64,000 bases of DNA from Mesobacillus harenae (GCF_013343715.1 NZ_JABUNR010000001.1:310001-374000), one strand, 5' to 3'. Positions 42,918 through 52,080 are shown, counted from the stretch's first letter. Numbers and translations are program-made. Notes: generated from the letters alone by a model not told the origin.

Positions 42918-43427
42918 ATGAGTTTGGAGAAGATGTTAGCAAATTATGAGTTTGAACAATGGCTGTATCGAGAAGCACAGTTGCTTGATGATATAGATTT
43001 CGACGGCTGGTTCGGTCTTATGCATAAGAGTCTGGTCTATCAAATGCCTGTTCGTGTGAATAAGGAAGGGACCGAGCGTCCTGATTATTCCGAGGAAATG
43101 TTTTCATTTAATGATGATATAGATTTGTTGAAAATTCGCCTTGACCGGCTGAAGACTGATTATGCCTGGGCTGAAATACCACCTTCGCGTACACGCCGTT
43201 ATGTGAGCAATGTGAAATTAGTAAACTATGTACCTGATGAAAAAGCATCCGTTAATAGTTATTTACTTATTTACCGGAGCCGAAGCACAGATATACATCA
43301 CGACTTAATTTCTGGCGAACGCCGCGATGAGTTCCTTTATGAAGATGGAGTATGGAAGCTCTCGAAACGGTCTTTCATTGTTGATCAGACGACCATTAAT
43401 ACAAGGAACTTAGCAATATTTGTATAA
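42918..43427 (+). CDS. Ring-hydroxylating dioxygenase, beta subunit
   Basis: 169 residues of the SnoaL/NTF2-like fold typical of beta subunits (EQWLYREAQLLDDIDFDGWF, then PPSRTRRYVSNVKLV, RRDEFLYEDGVWKLSKRSF). It supports the alpha3-beta3 assembly. It follows alpha by 60 bases and ends where the next frame begins. Confidence 0.93.
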   Translation: MSLEKMLANYEFEQWLYREAQLLDDIDFDGWFGLMHKSLVYQMPVRVNKEGTERPDYSEEMFSFNDDIDLLKIRLDRLKTDYAWAEIPPSRTRRYVSNVKLVNYVPDEKASVNSYLLIYRSRSTDIHHDLISGERRDEFLYEDGVWKLSKRSFIVDQTTINTRNLAIFV

Positions 43428-43454
43428 ATGCCAAAAGAGCAGGAAGGAGCACCA

Positions 43455-44243
43455 ATGATGGCACAATTAAGCGGGAAATCGATTTATCTAACCGGAGGCG
43501 CTTCGGGTATTGGGAAAGCGGTAGCCGAAGAGTTTATACAGGAAGGTGCAGTTATCACAATCCTAGATAAATCAGTTGATGGGCTGAACCTGCTAAAGGA
43601 GCAGTTTGGAGAAGCTGTCCAGTGTATCGAAGGCGATGTTACTAATTATGAAGATCATGAAAAAGCGGTAAATAAAGCTGTCGAGACATATGGAAAGCTT
43701 GACGTTTTCGTTGCGAATGCAGGAGTGTTTGACGGTTTTGCAAAATTTAATCATGTTACAGCTGAAGCAATGTCGAGCGCATATGACCTGTTATTTAATA
43801 TTAATGTAAAAGGTTATTTCAATGGGGCTAAAGCTTCGGTTGATGAACTGAAAAAGACGGCTGGAAATATGATTTTCACAGTATCTGGATCGGGTTTTTA
43901 TCCTGACGGTGGAGGAGTATGGTATACAGCAAGCAAGCATGCCCAAATCGGGCTAATGCGCCAGCTGGCCTTTGAATTAGCACCTGATATTAGGGTGAAT
44001 GCTGTTGCTCCAGGAGGCACATTAACTGCGCTCAACGTGATTCCGCCTCTTCAGCCTTTTGTAAAATCAGTAGATAATGAGACCAAAGCAAACAGCATTA
44101 AATTAAGAAACCCGCTTAGAATTGCCATGAGCTCTGAGGATCATGTAGCAGCGTATACGCTCCTTGCATCAAACAAATCTCGTGCGATTACAGGGGAAGT
44201 TATCTCAAGCGATGGGGGATTAGGGGTTAGAGGGCTTTCATAA
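43455..44243 (+). CDS. cis-Dihydrodiol dehydrogenase (BphB/HcaB-like SDR)
   Basis: Oxidises the cis-dihydrodiol made by the Rieske oxygenase to a catechol with NAD. 262 residues from ATG 43455, preferred since AGGAAGGAG lies 6 bases upstream; an earlier ATG at 43428 touches the beta-subunit stop without a ribosome site. TGGASGIG, NAG and catalytic YTASK are present, and NVKGYFNGAKA with GFYPDGGG matches biphenyl dihydrodiol dehydrogenases closely. Confidence 0.9.
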   Translation: MMAQLSGKSIYLTGGASGIGKAVAEEFIQEGAVITILDKSVDGLNLLKEQFGEAVQCIEGDVTNYEDHEKAVNKAVETYGKLDVFVANAGVFDGFAKFNHVTAEAMSSAYDLLFNINVKGYFNGAKASVDELKKTAGNMIFTVSGSGFYPDGGGVWYTASKHAQIGLMRQLAFELAPDIRVNAVAPGGTLTALNVIPPLQPFVKSVDNETKANSIKLRNPLRIAMSSEDHVAAYTLLASNKSRAITGEVISSDGGLGVRGLS

Positions 44244-44270
44244 TTTTTAAACCCTAGAGGAGGAATATCA

Positions 44271-45239
44271 TTGACTAAAAATTCTACCGAAAAAAAACCA
44301 CTGGCGGGCAACAATGTTATCAATCAGCTGGCATTTGTTGTCCATGATATAGAAGCAGCTTCTGAGGCCTTTGCCAAACTTCTTGGAATTCCCAAGCCTG
44401 ATTGGTTTTTAACCGGGGATCAGGAAGTATCGAAGGTAGTATTTCGTGGGAAGCCAACCCCGTCACGTAGCAAATTGGTGTTTATGAACACCCCGACTGT
44501 TCAATTTGAATTGATAGAGCCAGACAAAGCACCAGGTACTATGCGGGAGTTTTTAGATACTGTAGGGGAAGGCATTCATCATATTGCCTTTGATGTGGAT
44601 TCTATAAAAGAAAGCATGCCAGCCTTTGAGGAAAGTGGCTATCCTCTGCTTCAAAGCGGAGAGTTCACTTCGAGTGATGGCCGATATGTATATGCCGATA
44701 CGCAGGGCGCCTTAAAAACTCTTGTAGAGATTCTTGAAAGTGCAGGGCCAAGAGACACTGCTCCAGCTGTGGATACTTTTAACCCATTACTGGGAACAAA
44801 TAAATTGGAACAACTTGCAATTGTTGTCAAGGATATAGACGCTGCTGCAGAAGCCTACTGTAATTTGTTGGGAATGGAAAAGCCTCCAGTGATTCAGTCT
44901 GGTCCAAGTGAACTTACTAATGTGATTTACGAAGGAAAACCAACTGAAGGAAAATCTAAGTACATGTTTATTAACACACCATTGGTTCAAATTGAATTAA
45001 TTGAGCCGGGTGATTCTCCAAGTACTTGGAAAACCCACCTTGAGGAACATGGTGAAGGTATTCATCATATATCTTTTGTAATCGAGAACATGGAAGAAAA
45101 GATTAAATTGTTAGAGGATATGGGTTATCCAGTTATCCAAACAGGAAACTTCTGGAATGGTAAAGGAAGATATGCTTATATGGATACTGTCTCAACATTC
45201 AAGGTTATCATTGAATTACTAGAGAGATATGACTCTTAA
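44271..45239 (+). CDS. Tandem-duplicated VOC (glyoxalase-fold) protein
   Basis: 322 residues made of two similar halves (about 15-155 and 170-320) that repeat the same series: NQLAFVVHDIEAA / EQLAIVVKDIDAA, VQFELIEPDKAP / VQIELIEPGDSP, GEGIHHIAFDVD / GEGIHHISFVIE. Each half looks like a methylmalonyl-CoA-epimerase-type VOC unit. The first metal His of each half is replaced by Gln, while HH and the Glu of VEIL/IELL remain. It is unlike the extradiol enzyme at 35694. Function unknown; an isomerase or second dioxygenase-like role in the pathway is possible. TTG start after AGAGGAGG. Confidence 0.85.
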   Translation: MTKNSTEKKPLAGNNVINQLAFVVHDIEAASEAFAKLLGIPKPDWFLTGDQEVSKVVFRGKPTPSRSKLVFMNTPTVQFELIEPDKAPGTMREFLDTVGEGIHHIAFDVDSIKESMPAFEESGYPLLQSGEFTSSDGRYVYADTQGALKTLVEILESAGPRDTAPAVDTFNPLLGTNKLEQLAIVVKDIDAAAEAYCNLLGMEKPPVIQSGPSELTNVIYEGKPTEGKSKYMFINTPLVQIELIEPGDSPSTWKTHLEEHGEGIHHISFVIENMEEKIKLLEDMGYPVIQTGNFWNGKGRYAYMDTVSTFKVIIELLERYDS

Positions 45240-45298
45240 ATCAATAAAATAGAAGCGATATATTCTCAGGCACTGCTCATGGGCCTGGTTTTATTGAT
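45240..45298 (+). terminator. Long inverted repeat between the VOC and malic enzyme genes
   Basis: ATCAATAAAA (45240-45249) and TTTTATTGAT (45289-45298) are exact complements, and an inner CAGGC/GCCTG pairs as well. It is probably a terminator or processing hairpin that partly separates the malic enzyme from the operon. Confidence 0.5.
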
Positions 45299-45373
45299 AT
45301 ATATCTAAATATTCAGTATTTGGCAGGGCGGACTTCGATACTGTGAAAAGACTAGTTAAGGAGAGAAGTATAT

Positions 45374-46570
45374 ATGTCTGATATTCGACAAAGATCGCTT
45401 GATTTACACAGAAAGAATAAAGGGAAGCTTGGTTTTTACTCAAAAGTCCCCGTACAAAATGCTGAAGATTTAAGTTTAGCGTATTCTCCTGGTGTAGCGG
45501 AGCCGTGTATGGAAATTTATAATGATGAAAAGGCTGTCTATGATTATACCAATAAAGGAAATTTAGTTGCTGTTATTTCTGACGGTACTGCAGTGTTGGG
45601 GCTGGGGGATATAGGTCCAAAAGCAGCTATTCCGGTAATGGACGGGAAAGCAATTTTATTTAAAGTGTTTGCTGACGTAGATGCGTTCCCTATCTGCCTT
45701 AATACGACAGATGTAGATAAAATTGTGGAAACAGTTAAGCTGCTGGAACCTAATTTTGGAGGAGTTAACCTAGAGGATATATCATCTCCCCGTTGTTTTG
45801 AAATTGAAGAGAGATTGAAGAATGAGTGCGGCATTCCCGTTTTTCATGATGATCAGCATGGAACAGCAATCGTTACAACTGCAGGTTTGGTCAATGCCTT
45901 AAAATTAGTCGGTAAATCAATGGAAGCAATTCGGGTTGTAGTGAATGGAGCAGGGGCAGCTGGAATAGCAATTATAAAATTATTGGTTCACCTCGGAGTT
46001 AAAGAGATCCTTTTATGTGATACGAAAGGGATTATTTATGAAGGAAGAAGTGAAGGAATGAATTCACTTAAAGAGGAGATTGCCAAAATAACAAATCACG
46101 GTCTTAAGTCTGGAAGCTTAGCAGATGCTATCGATGACGCTGATGTATTTATTGGAGTATCAGCTGCTGGTGCTTTATCTTCAGAGATGGTAAAAACGAT
46201 GAATGAGGATGCGATCATTTTTGCGATGGCCAACCCGATACCTGAAATTATGCCGGGAGAAGCCTTAGAAGCGGGAGCAAAAGTAGTGGGAACAGGGCGT
46301 TCAGATTTTCCAAACCAAGTTAATAACGTTTTGGCGTTTCCGGGTATTTTTCGAGGTGCATTAGACGTTCAGGCAAGCTGTATTAATGAGGAAATGAAGA
46401 TAGCCGCCGTGTATGCAATTGCAGATTTGATTTTAGCAACTGAATTAAAGCCTGATTATATAATCCCTCATCCATTTGACAAAAGAGTGGCTGCAAGTGT
46501 AGCAAAGGCTGTCTCAAAAGCAGCAATAGACACGGGAGTAGCCAGAGGTAAGATAAAGGTTGAAGCTTAG
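45374..46570 (+). CDS. NAD(P)-dependent malic enzyme
   Basis: 398 residues. Decarboxylates malate to pyruvate. The short bacterial type: YSPGVAEPC near the start, DGTAVLGLGDIGP, metal motif PVFHDDQHGTA, NAD motif NGAGAAGIA and ANPIPEI. Ribosome site AAGGAGAG. As the last gene of the island it would turn C4 products of ring degradation into pyruvate. A very strong terminator follows. Confidence 0.92.
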   Translation: MSDIRQRSLDLHRKNKGKLGFYSKVPVQNAEDLSLAYSPGVAEPCMEIYNDEKAVYDYTNKGNLVAVISDGTAVLGLGDIGPKAAIPVMDGKAILFKVFADVDAFPICLNTTDVDKIVETVKLLEPNFGGVNLEDISSPRCFEIEERLKNECGIPVFHDDQHGTAIVTTAGLVNALKLVGKSMEAIRVVVNGAGAAGIAIIKLLVHLGVKEILLCDTKGIIYEGRSEGMNSLKEEIAKITNHGLKSGSLADAIDDADVFIGVSAAGALSSEMVKTMNEDAIIFAMANPIPEIMPGEALEAGAKVVGTGRSDFPNQVNNVLAFPGIFRGALDVQASCINEEMKIAAVYAIADLILATELKPDYIIPHPFDKRVAASVAKAVSKAAIDTGVARGKIKVEA

Positions 46571-46614
46571 GTTTCCTGCTAAGCATATGGAATTAAACTA
46601 AATCCATCTAAATT

Positions 46615-46641
46615 AAAAGCTTGGGGGAGCCCCAAGCTTTT
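46615..46641 (+). terminator. Terminator closing the catabolic island
   Basis: AAAAGCTTGGGG and CCCCAAGCTTTT form a perfect 12-bp stem around GAG. Confidence 0.92.
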
Positions 46642-46680
46642 ACCTTTATAGCTTAGTTATGATAGGTCAATTGAGTTAAA

Positions 46681-46890
46681 TTAAGAAAGACTATTCCATT
46701 CGGTGTAAAGGCCGGTGCCATTACAGCCTGGACACTCAAAGTGACTGGCATGATAAGCAAATTCACTTCCTGGATAAATTGAAAACCCTCTGCCGGTGCA
46801 ATCAGGGCATTTATTTTCATCCTTCATTCGTGACACATGGTTTTGTATCCTCAAATCTCTCCACTCGTTAAATGCATTTAATAATCCCAT
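46681..46890 (-). CDS. Small zinc-finger protein with two DnaJ-like CxxC motifs
   Basis: 69 residues from ATG 46890 behind GAGGTG. After a helical N-terminus the sequence has CPDCTGRG and CPGCNGTG about 26 residues apart, the pattern of half a DnaJ-type cysteine-rich domain, so one zinc ion is probably bound by four Cys. Function unknown. It is convergent with the malic enzyme. Confidence 0.75.
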   Translation of the reverse strand: MGLLNAFNEWRDLRIQNHVSRMKDENKCPDCTGRGFSIYPGSEFAYHASHFECPGCNGTGLYTEWNSLS

Positions 46891-47074
46891 TTTTCACCTC
46901 GAGCACTTTTTCCTTATTTTGAATGAAATGGAGGTATTTTATTCATAAAATAGGTGAAAGGTTCCATTATTTAGATGGAAAGGCTAAACAAACGTATAAC
47001 TCACTATTTATATACCAGTAAAGTGCATGGTCAAAAGAAAACCCCACAAGCTGATGGCCTGCAGGGAAGATGGA

Positions 47075-48487
47075 TTAATCCTTCCTGATTGTAAAATTAT
47101 TTTGCAGTACTGGCCAGTTTTGTGGAAATGGGACTCCGAGTACCCAATAGCTTACTCCTCTTAACCCATATTCCTTAACGGTGTCATACTTCGCCTGCAC
47201 GCTTCGCGCATCCTCAAACCATACTTCATGCTGCTGGCCTTCCTCGTCTGTATAGCGGAAAAATGGGGACTGATATGTTTCATGATATTGAATAGAGACT
47301 CCATACTGTGCAGCCAAGCTTATAGCCGCTTTCGGATTGACTGTTCGTGCAGTCGTACCCTGTACCCACGGGATGCGCCAGTCTCTTCCATACAACGGCA
47401 CACCCATCAGGATTTTTTCTGGAGGAATAGCTGTGACAGCATAATCGAGCACTTTCCTTACCTCACTTATTGGTGCAATCGCCCATGGCCTGCCGCCCGA
47501 CCATCCCCATTCGTAAGTCATCAAAACTACAAAATCGACAATTTCGCCGTGTGCTTCATAATCATGTGCCTCATAAAGCAATCCTGGCTGGTCAGCGCTT
47601 ATTTTCGGAGCTAGAGCTGTCGAAACCGAATACCCCTCGGGATGCAAACTGGCAACCGCTCTGCGTAAAAAGGCATTGAAGTTTTCACGATCCTCAGGAT
47701 AGACATATTCGAAATCAATATTCAATCCTGTATATCCTTTTTCACGCATCACAGTTAAAATATTTGTCAGCAAGGTTTCCTGGGCCTCAGTGTCTCTCAG
47801 TACAGCTGCAGCCCTGTCGGAACTAAACGTTCCTGCGACCGTGTTGGTGATTGTCAGCAATGGTGAGGAGTTGGTGGTTTGGGCTCCTTGGAGTACTAAG
47901 GTATCGAGGAGGGATAAAAGTGAGCCATCCTCGCCGACGCCATAGGAAAAAGGGGAAAGATATGTGAAAAGATTTCCCTTGGTGAGAACTTCCCGTCTGC
48001 CTTGCTCATTCATTCTGGTGATATAAGCATTGACTTCAATCAGAGGTTTCTTTGCTGCCGGAATCCGAATGACCTGGCCGGAATAAATCAAAGCAGGGTT
48101 GGCAATATTGTTGGCTTGAACAATCTGATTGACTGTTACCCCATGGCGTGAAGCGATCGACCAAAGGTTTTCTCCTGCTTGAATCGTATAAGAGAAGTAA
48201 GGCATTTCAAGCATTTGGCCTGCGTAAATTAATGATGGATTATTGATATTATTAAAGCTCGCCAGCTCTTGTAAGGTTACCCCATAACGTGAAGCAATGG
48301 ACCAAAGGTTGTCACCTGGCTGTATAACATACTCTCGGCTAATTTCCGGAATGACCAGTGTTTGACCGGCTACAAGCAGATTTGGATTATCGAGTTCATT
48401 CAATAATATAGTTTGGTTGATATCGGTGTTATAGCTTTGTGTTATGCGCCATAAGGATTCCCCAGGCTGCACTACGTGTATCTGCAT
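47075..48487 (-). CDS. LysM-GH18 peptidoglycan/spore cortex hydrolase (SleL/YaaH-like)
   Basis: Three LysM repeats (about residues 2-45, 50-92, 97-142: QPGESLWRI, QPGDNLWSIASRYGVT, QAGENLWSIASRHGVT) bind peptidoglycan; the rest is a glycoside hydrolase family 18 barrel with the catalytic DxxDxE-type motif GLNIDFEYV. In Bacillus, SleL and YaaH with two LysM modules cut cortex during germination; this one has three. There is no signal peptide, as usual for spore-loaded enzymes. I chose ATG 48487, since the upstream in-frame ATG at 48502 is part of its GGAGGAGAATAAA ribosome site. Confidence 0.9.
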   Translation of the reverse strand: MQIHVVQPGESLWRITQSYNTDINQTILLNELDNPNLLVAGQTLVIPEISREYVIQPGDNLWSIASRYGVTLQELASFNNINNPSLIYAGQMLEMPYFSYTIQAGENLWSIASRHGVTVNQIVQANNIANPALIYSGQVIRIPAAKKPLIEVNAYITRMNEQGRREVLTKGNLFTYLSPFSYGVGEDGSLLSLLDTLVLQGAQTTNSSPLLTITNTVAGTFSSDRAAAVLRDTEAQETLLTNILTVMREKGYTGLNIDFEYVYPEDRENFNAFLRRAVASLHPEGYSVSTALAPKISADQPGLLYEAHDYEAHGEIVDFVVLMTYEWGWSGGRPWAIAPISEVRKVLDYAVTAIPPEKILMGVPLYGRDWRIPWVQGTTARTVNPKAAISLAAQYGVSIQYHETYQSPFFRYTDEEGQQHEVWFEDARSVQAKYDTVKEYGLRGVSYWVLGVPFPQNWPVLQNNFTIRKD

Positions 48488-48678
48488 TTTATTCTCCTCC
48501 ATGGTTACAGTTTTTTTACATAGTATGCAGAGGAGAGCTGTCCTACGATAGAGGCTTGAAGGTTATCTAAGGCACATATTTTGGCAGACTAGAAATCTTA
48601 TTGGAAGATTTTAAACGATAGCTAAAAAATGCTTGTTTGAATAAAATCTAAATAAAAAACGCATGAGGGGATAATAGA

Positions 48679-48918
48679 ATGTGGCTCAAAATTTTTTTAG
48701 GAATACTAGCTTTACTGGGTTATGCAGTTATGTGGTTTGCTCTGTTTGGAAAGAAGAAGGATGTAGATGGGTTTGATGTAGGGTTCTCATCCAGCATAGT
48801 TGAATTAATTTTTGATATAACCTTTAAAATCGCACCAACTCTCATTAAACGTATTTTGATCTTTCTTATAGGCTTGTTTACAGCTGTGATCTTTTCGTTA
48901 GGATTCCTCTACTCTTGA
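48679..48918 (+). CDS. Small membrane protein, 79 residues
   Basis: Starts behind GAGGGGATAATAGA. Two membrane segments, at about 4-24 (FLGILALLGYAVMWFALFG) and 55-78 (ILIFLIGLFTAVIFSLGFLY), are joined by a polar loop. No family recognised. Monocistronic and convergent with the DUF202 remnant. Confidence 0.65.
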   Translation: MWLKIFLGILALLGYAVMWFALFGKKKDVDGFDVGFSSSIVELIFDITFKIAPTLIKRILIFLIGLFTAVIFSLGFLYS

Positions 48919-48993
48919 ACTAGATAAAAAGAGGGAATTGATTCTGGGATTGCGCTTGTTGAAGCCGCTTGAAATGGGCTTGCAGGTTAATCT

Positions 48994-49278
48994 CTACTTT
49001 TGAACCACTATATCCTTTATCTGTTTTCTAACTTTATAAAAACTGTAATAACCGATTGCTAGAAGGATGAACCCAATCGGCACCAGAATGTATCCCGTTA
49101 TTCTGAAGACTTTACTTTCAAAAAATTGGATCAGGCTGGCTGCGGTAGCTAGAGCAGTTAATGCTGTACGAATATAGGCTAGTATTGTTCTTTCATTTGC
49201 CAGCTTAGTTCATTCCATCGCTAACAAGTGGTTGCGTGTTAATGGTTTCTGTTCAGATGCTATATTTTTTTCAGCCAA
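48994..49278 (-). pseudogene. DUF202 membrane protein gene with an in-frame stop
   Basis: From TTG 49278 (after GGAGTAG) the frame codes AEKNIASEQKPLTRNHLLAME, then a TGA at 49212-49210, then TKLANERTILAYIRTALTAL with two membrane segments and the tail YYSFYKVRKQ, ending at TAG 48994. DUF202 proteins have Arg at the stop position (ERTKLANERT), so one C-to-T change (CGA to TGA) would account for it. Without read-through the membrane part is not made, and no good start lies downstream. Confidence 0.75.
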
Positions 49279-49464
49279 ATAAAACTACTCCGCATAAAAC
49301 GTGATGATCATAGTATAAGCAGGATTCTCTCATTCATCCATCCTTTATGCTGGTTTGCTGTAGGAACAGTCTGGTTTGTTGTGCCCATATGGCCTAATAA
49401 ATTTAGTTGGGAGGATTTTCAGGAAAAGAATTACAATATCATTTTTGCTTCCAATTTAGTTTTC

Positions 49465-49495
49465 AAAGCCACTCGTTATAAAGTGAGTGGCTTTT
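49465..49495 (+). terminator. Stand-alone terminator-like hairpin in a 590-base gene-free gap
   Basis: AAAGCCACTC and GAGTGGCTTT pair perfectly and end in TTTT. No plus-strand gene was found upstream within the gap 49279-49869. The transcript it ends may start near 49300 or be non-coding. Confidence 0.6.
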
Positions 49496-49869
49496 GACCT
49501 TTACTTCTGATTTTTTGGCATATAACTGCTTCGAAATATTGCAACGGTCTTTTCCACTATGGGGGGAGTCTTCATGTGCTTTATCATTTTTAAATGCTTC
49601 ATAGTTAGTCAAAGGCACAGGCTTAACCATTCAGATGGACGTTTAATACACTTTGCTTGATATCGACCGTGCTCACTTGACTCCGGAAATATCTCTCCAA
49701 GGTTTTTTTCTTCATATCCAGTACACTTCCATCATAATTGTTTTGCTATTTTGATTCATAATATTTGTTTACCTTCACCTTCTTTCTCCCAAAGGCAAAG
49801 ACTTACAGTGAAAAATGTAGATTTTTGGGGCATTAATAAGAAGATAGATCTGTGAAAGGAGATTTTATA

Positions 49870-51132
49870 ATGGCTGAAAAAAATAGATGGCTAATTGCTC
49901 TTTCTGCGATTGCGATCCACTTGTCGATTGGATCTGTTTATGCTTATAGTGTCTACCAGCTCCCACTGTATAACGCATTAGGGTGGGAAAAAACAGACGT
50001 GTCGCTCGCGTTTACGATCGCAATCTTTATCCTAGGGATTGCTGCCGCTTTCTTTGGACGGTTTGTTGAAAAGAGGGGGCCACGCATATCGGCTTTAATT
50101 GCTGCAACCTTCTTTGGGGTAGGGACCATTGGGGCTGGATTTGCGGTACAAAACTCAAGTTACCTATTGTTTTTGCTCTTTTATGGTGTAATCGGGGGTT
50201 TGGGTCTTGGGTTCGGATATATTGCTCCTGTCTCTACCTTGGTAAAATGGTTTCCTGATCGCAGAGGGCTGGCAACTGGAATGGCAGTGATGGGTTTTGG
50301 AGCAGGGTCTCTAATTACGAGTCCTGTGGCAGGACAGTTAATGGCAACAACATCCATCCCGCTCACCTTTTATATTCTGGGGATTACCTACCTGATTTTA
50401 ATGATTTCCGGAGCACTTTATATTGCTAAGCCGCCAGAAGGATGGGCGCCCAAGGGCATGCAAGAACAAAAAGAGGAAGACAAGAGAAGGGTGGATCTTG
50501 CACAGCTTACTGCAAATGAAGCGGTAAAAACGACACGTTTTTGGCTCCTTTGGATTATGATGTTTATCAATATATCGGCAGGTATAATGATCTTATCTGT
50601 GGCCTCTCCTATGTCACAAGAAATCACTGGAGCGACAGCAATTGTTGCTGCTAATATCGTCGGTCTTATGGGACTGTTTAATGGCCTTGGAAGGATAGGG
50701 TGGGCGACAGGGTCAGACTATATGGGACGCTCGAATACCTATATAGCCTTTTTTGGTATCCAGCTGATCACCTTCTTCATGCTTCCGTTTATAACAAATG
50801 TCATACTGTTTTCCGCTTTGCTGTTTATTATTGTTTCTTGCTACGGCGGCGGATTTGCTTGCCTACCAGCTTTCATTGGCGATTTATTTGGAACAAAACA
50901 ATTGGGTGCGATTCATGGCTATCTGCTGACATCCTGGTCATTGGCCGGTGTTGTGGGACCAATGCTTGTTTCATACATTTATGAGACAACCTTAAGCTAC
51001 ACGACTACTTTTTATATTTTTGCCGTCATGCTCGTAGTGGCACTTTTTGTGTCGTTATTAATGAAACGCAACATAAAAAATGTCAGAGAAGAGAAAAAAG
51101 GGCTTCCTCATTCAAAACTGGCTACAGAGTAA
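49870..51132 (+). CDS. MFS transporter, oxalate/formate antiporter (OxlT)-like
   Basis: 420 residues, about 12 membrane segments. I chose ATG 49870 because AAAGGAG sits 7 bases upstream; an in-frame GTG at 49852 overlaps that site. RWLIALSAIAIHLSIGSVYAYSVY is the typical OxlT-family N-terminus, with GLGLGFGYIAPVSTLVKWFPDRRG in the middle. It is convergent with a formate dehydrogenase operon, which fits formate or oxalate transport, but OxlT-like names are often given on weak grounds. Confidence 0.87.
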   Translation: MAEKNRWLIALSAIAIHLSIGSVYAYSVYQLPLYNALGWEKTDVSLAFTIAIFILGIAAAFFGRFVEKRGPRISALIAATFFGVGTIGAGFAVQNSSYLLFLLFYGVIGGLGLGFGYIAPVSTLVKWFPDRRGLATGMAVMGFGAGSLITSPVAGQLMATTSIPLTFYILGITYLILMISGALYIAKPPEGWAPKGMQEQKEEDKRRVDLAQLTANEAVKTTRFWLLWIMMFINISAGIMILSVASPMSQEITGATAIVAANIVGLMGLFNGLGRIGWATGSDYMGRSNTYIAFFGIQLITFFMLPFITNVILFSALLFIIVSCYGGGFACLPAFIGDLFGTKQLGAIHGYLLTSWSLAGVVGPMLVSYIYETTLSYTTTFYIFAVMLVVALFVSLLMKRNIKNVREEKKGLPHSKLATE

Positions 51133-51146
51133 ATGTCTTTTGGATT

Positions 51147-51188
51147 AAAAAAGCTCTTACATCTATACAGCAGATGTAAGAGCTTTTT
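51147..51188. terminator. Very strong bidirectional terminator
   Basis: AAAAAGCTCTTACATCT and its exact complement AGATGTAAGAGCTTTTT form a 17-bp stem around ATACAGC, between the OxlT-like gene and the convergent small-gene operon. Confidence 0.92.
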
Positions 51189-51198
51189 ACTTTGTAGC

Positions 51199-51330
51199 CT
51201 ATAATTGCTCTATGGTTGGTATTACCATTCGGTCGTTAGAGCATTCCGGGCACACGTCAAGAATCTCAAATTCATTATTTTCTTGTTCGATCTCTTCCTG
51301 CCGGCCGCAAACTTCACAAACTCTGTACAT
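51199..51330 (-). CDS. Small zinc-ribbon protein, 43 residues
   Basis: A short frame from ATG 51330 behind a strong AAAGGAGG site. It holds two CxxC motifs, CEVC near residue 5 and CPEC near residue 27, consistent with a single zinc ribbon. The sequence between is acidic. It is the last gene in the direction of the formate dehydrogenase operon. Function unknown. Confidence 0.65.
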   Translation of the reverse strand: MYRVCEVCGRQEEIEQENNEFEILDVCPECSNDRMVIPTIEQL

Positions 51331-51343
51331 ATGATTGCCTCCT

Positions 51344-51568
51344 TTAGCTGCTTTGTTCTCCTGTTTCAGTTATTTGAAATCCACAATCAATCACTGCTTG
51401 TTTAAAGTCAATAAAGGAAGCTGCCTGTTCGTCAAATGAAATGACTGCTTCTCCTTTAGTAGGGTTAAGCTTTATATTTCGAACACCCCAAACATCATGT
51501 AGGGCTTCATTGATTTTTTCCTCATCTGCTTTACTCATTTCTGAGATCGTAATTGTCCGTGTAATCAA
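51344..51568 (-). CDS. HMA-like (heavy-metal-associated fold) small protein
   Basis: 74 residues. The order beta-alpha-beta-beta-alpha-beta is suggested by ITRTITISEMS, a helix, VWGVRNIKLNPTKGEAVISF and a second helix, then IDCGFQITE, as in HMA copper chaperones, but the CxxC metal motif is absent. TTG start at 51568 with a weak GGTGAAC site. It lies between a zinc-ribbon gene and the DUF1641 gene on the same strand. Confidence 0.6.
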   Translation of the reverse strand: MITRTITISEMSKADEEKINEALHDVWGVRNIKLNPTKGEAVISFDEQAASFIDFKQAVIDCGFQITETGEQSS

Positions 51569-51588
51569 TTCATGTTCACCGTCCCGAA

Positions 51589-52080
51589 TTAATGAGTTCT
51601 TCCTTTTCCCATTTCCTTTCCCATGCCATTCAAAAAGCCTAACATAGAGGAAAGAGCCGTATTGACATCAGGGTCCCGGATTGTTTTCATCATGCCCCAA
51701 AGGCCGATAGGTTCATTTTGCCCGATTCTTTCTGATGTTTCATCGAGCCCTTTACTGACAGCGTTCAAAATGACTTTCAATTTTTCCGGATCAAGGGCTC
51801 CTAGAAATTCAATTGTATTGAACCCGTTTTTTATGATATTATGCATGCTTGGCTGATTGACTTGTTCCATCGCAATGGACGCAACCTTTACCCTCGTTTT
51901 TAGCAACCCGTTAAGTGTATCGAGCACTCCTGTCTGCTGGAGTTCATTTAAAATATTAAGGCTCGTTGAGATAGCTTGACGGTTTTCGACAATTTGCTTC
52001 AGCAATGCGGTAATATCTTGATCGTGTAATTCTTCAGAGCTTGGTGTAGTCTTCTCAATTTGCCTGATTGCTTTCGCCAT
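51589..52080 (-). CDS. yrhD: DUF1641 protein, partner of the formate dehydrogenase
   Basis: 163 residues, mostly helical, with the DUF1641 pattern (ENRQAISTSLNILNELQQTG, DRL-like LNGLLKTRVKVASIA, FLGALDPEKLKVI). In B. subtilis yrhD sits directly after yrhE in the same order. Its start lies 26 bases inside the end of the dehydrogenase gene, so translation is coupled. It probably forms part of, or matures, the complex. Confidence 0.88.
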   Translation of the reverse strand: MAKAIRQIEKTTPSSEELHDQDITALLKQIVENRQAISTSLNILNELQQTGVLDTLNGLLKTRVKVASIAMEQVNQPSMHNIIKNGFNTIEFLGALDPEKLKVILNAVSKGLDETSERIGQNEPIGLWGMMKTIRDPDVNTALSSMLGFLNGMGKEMGKGRTH

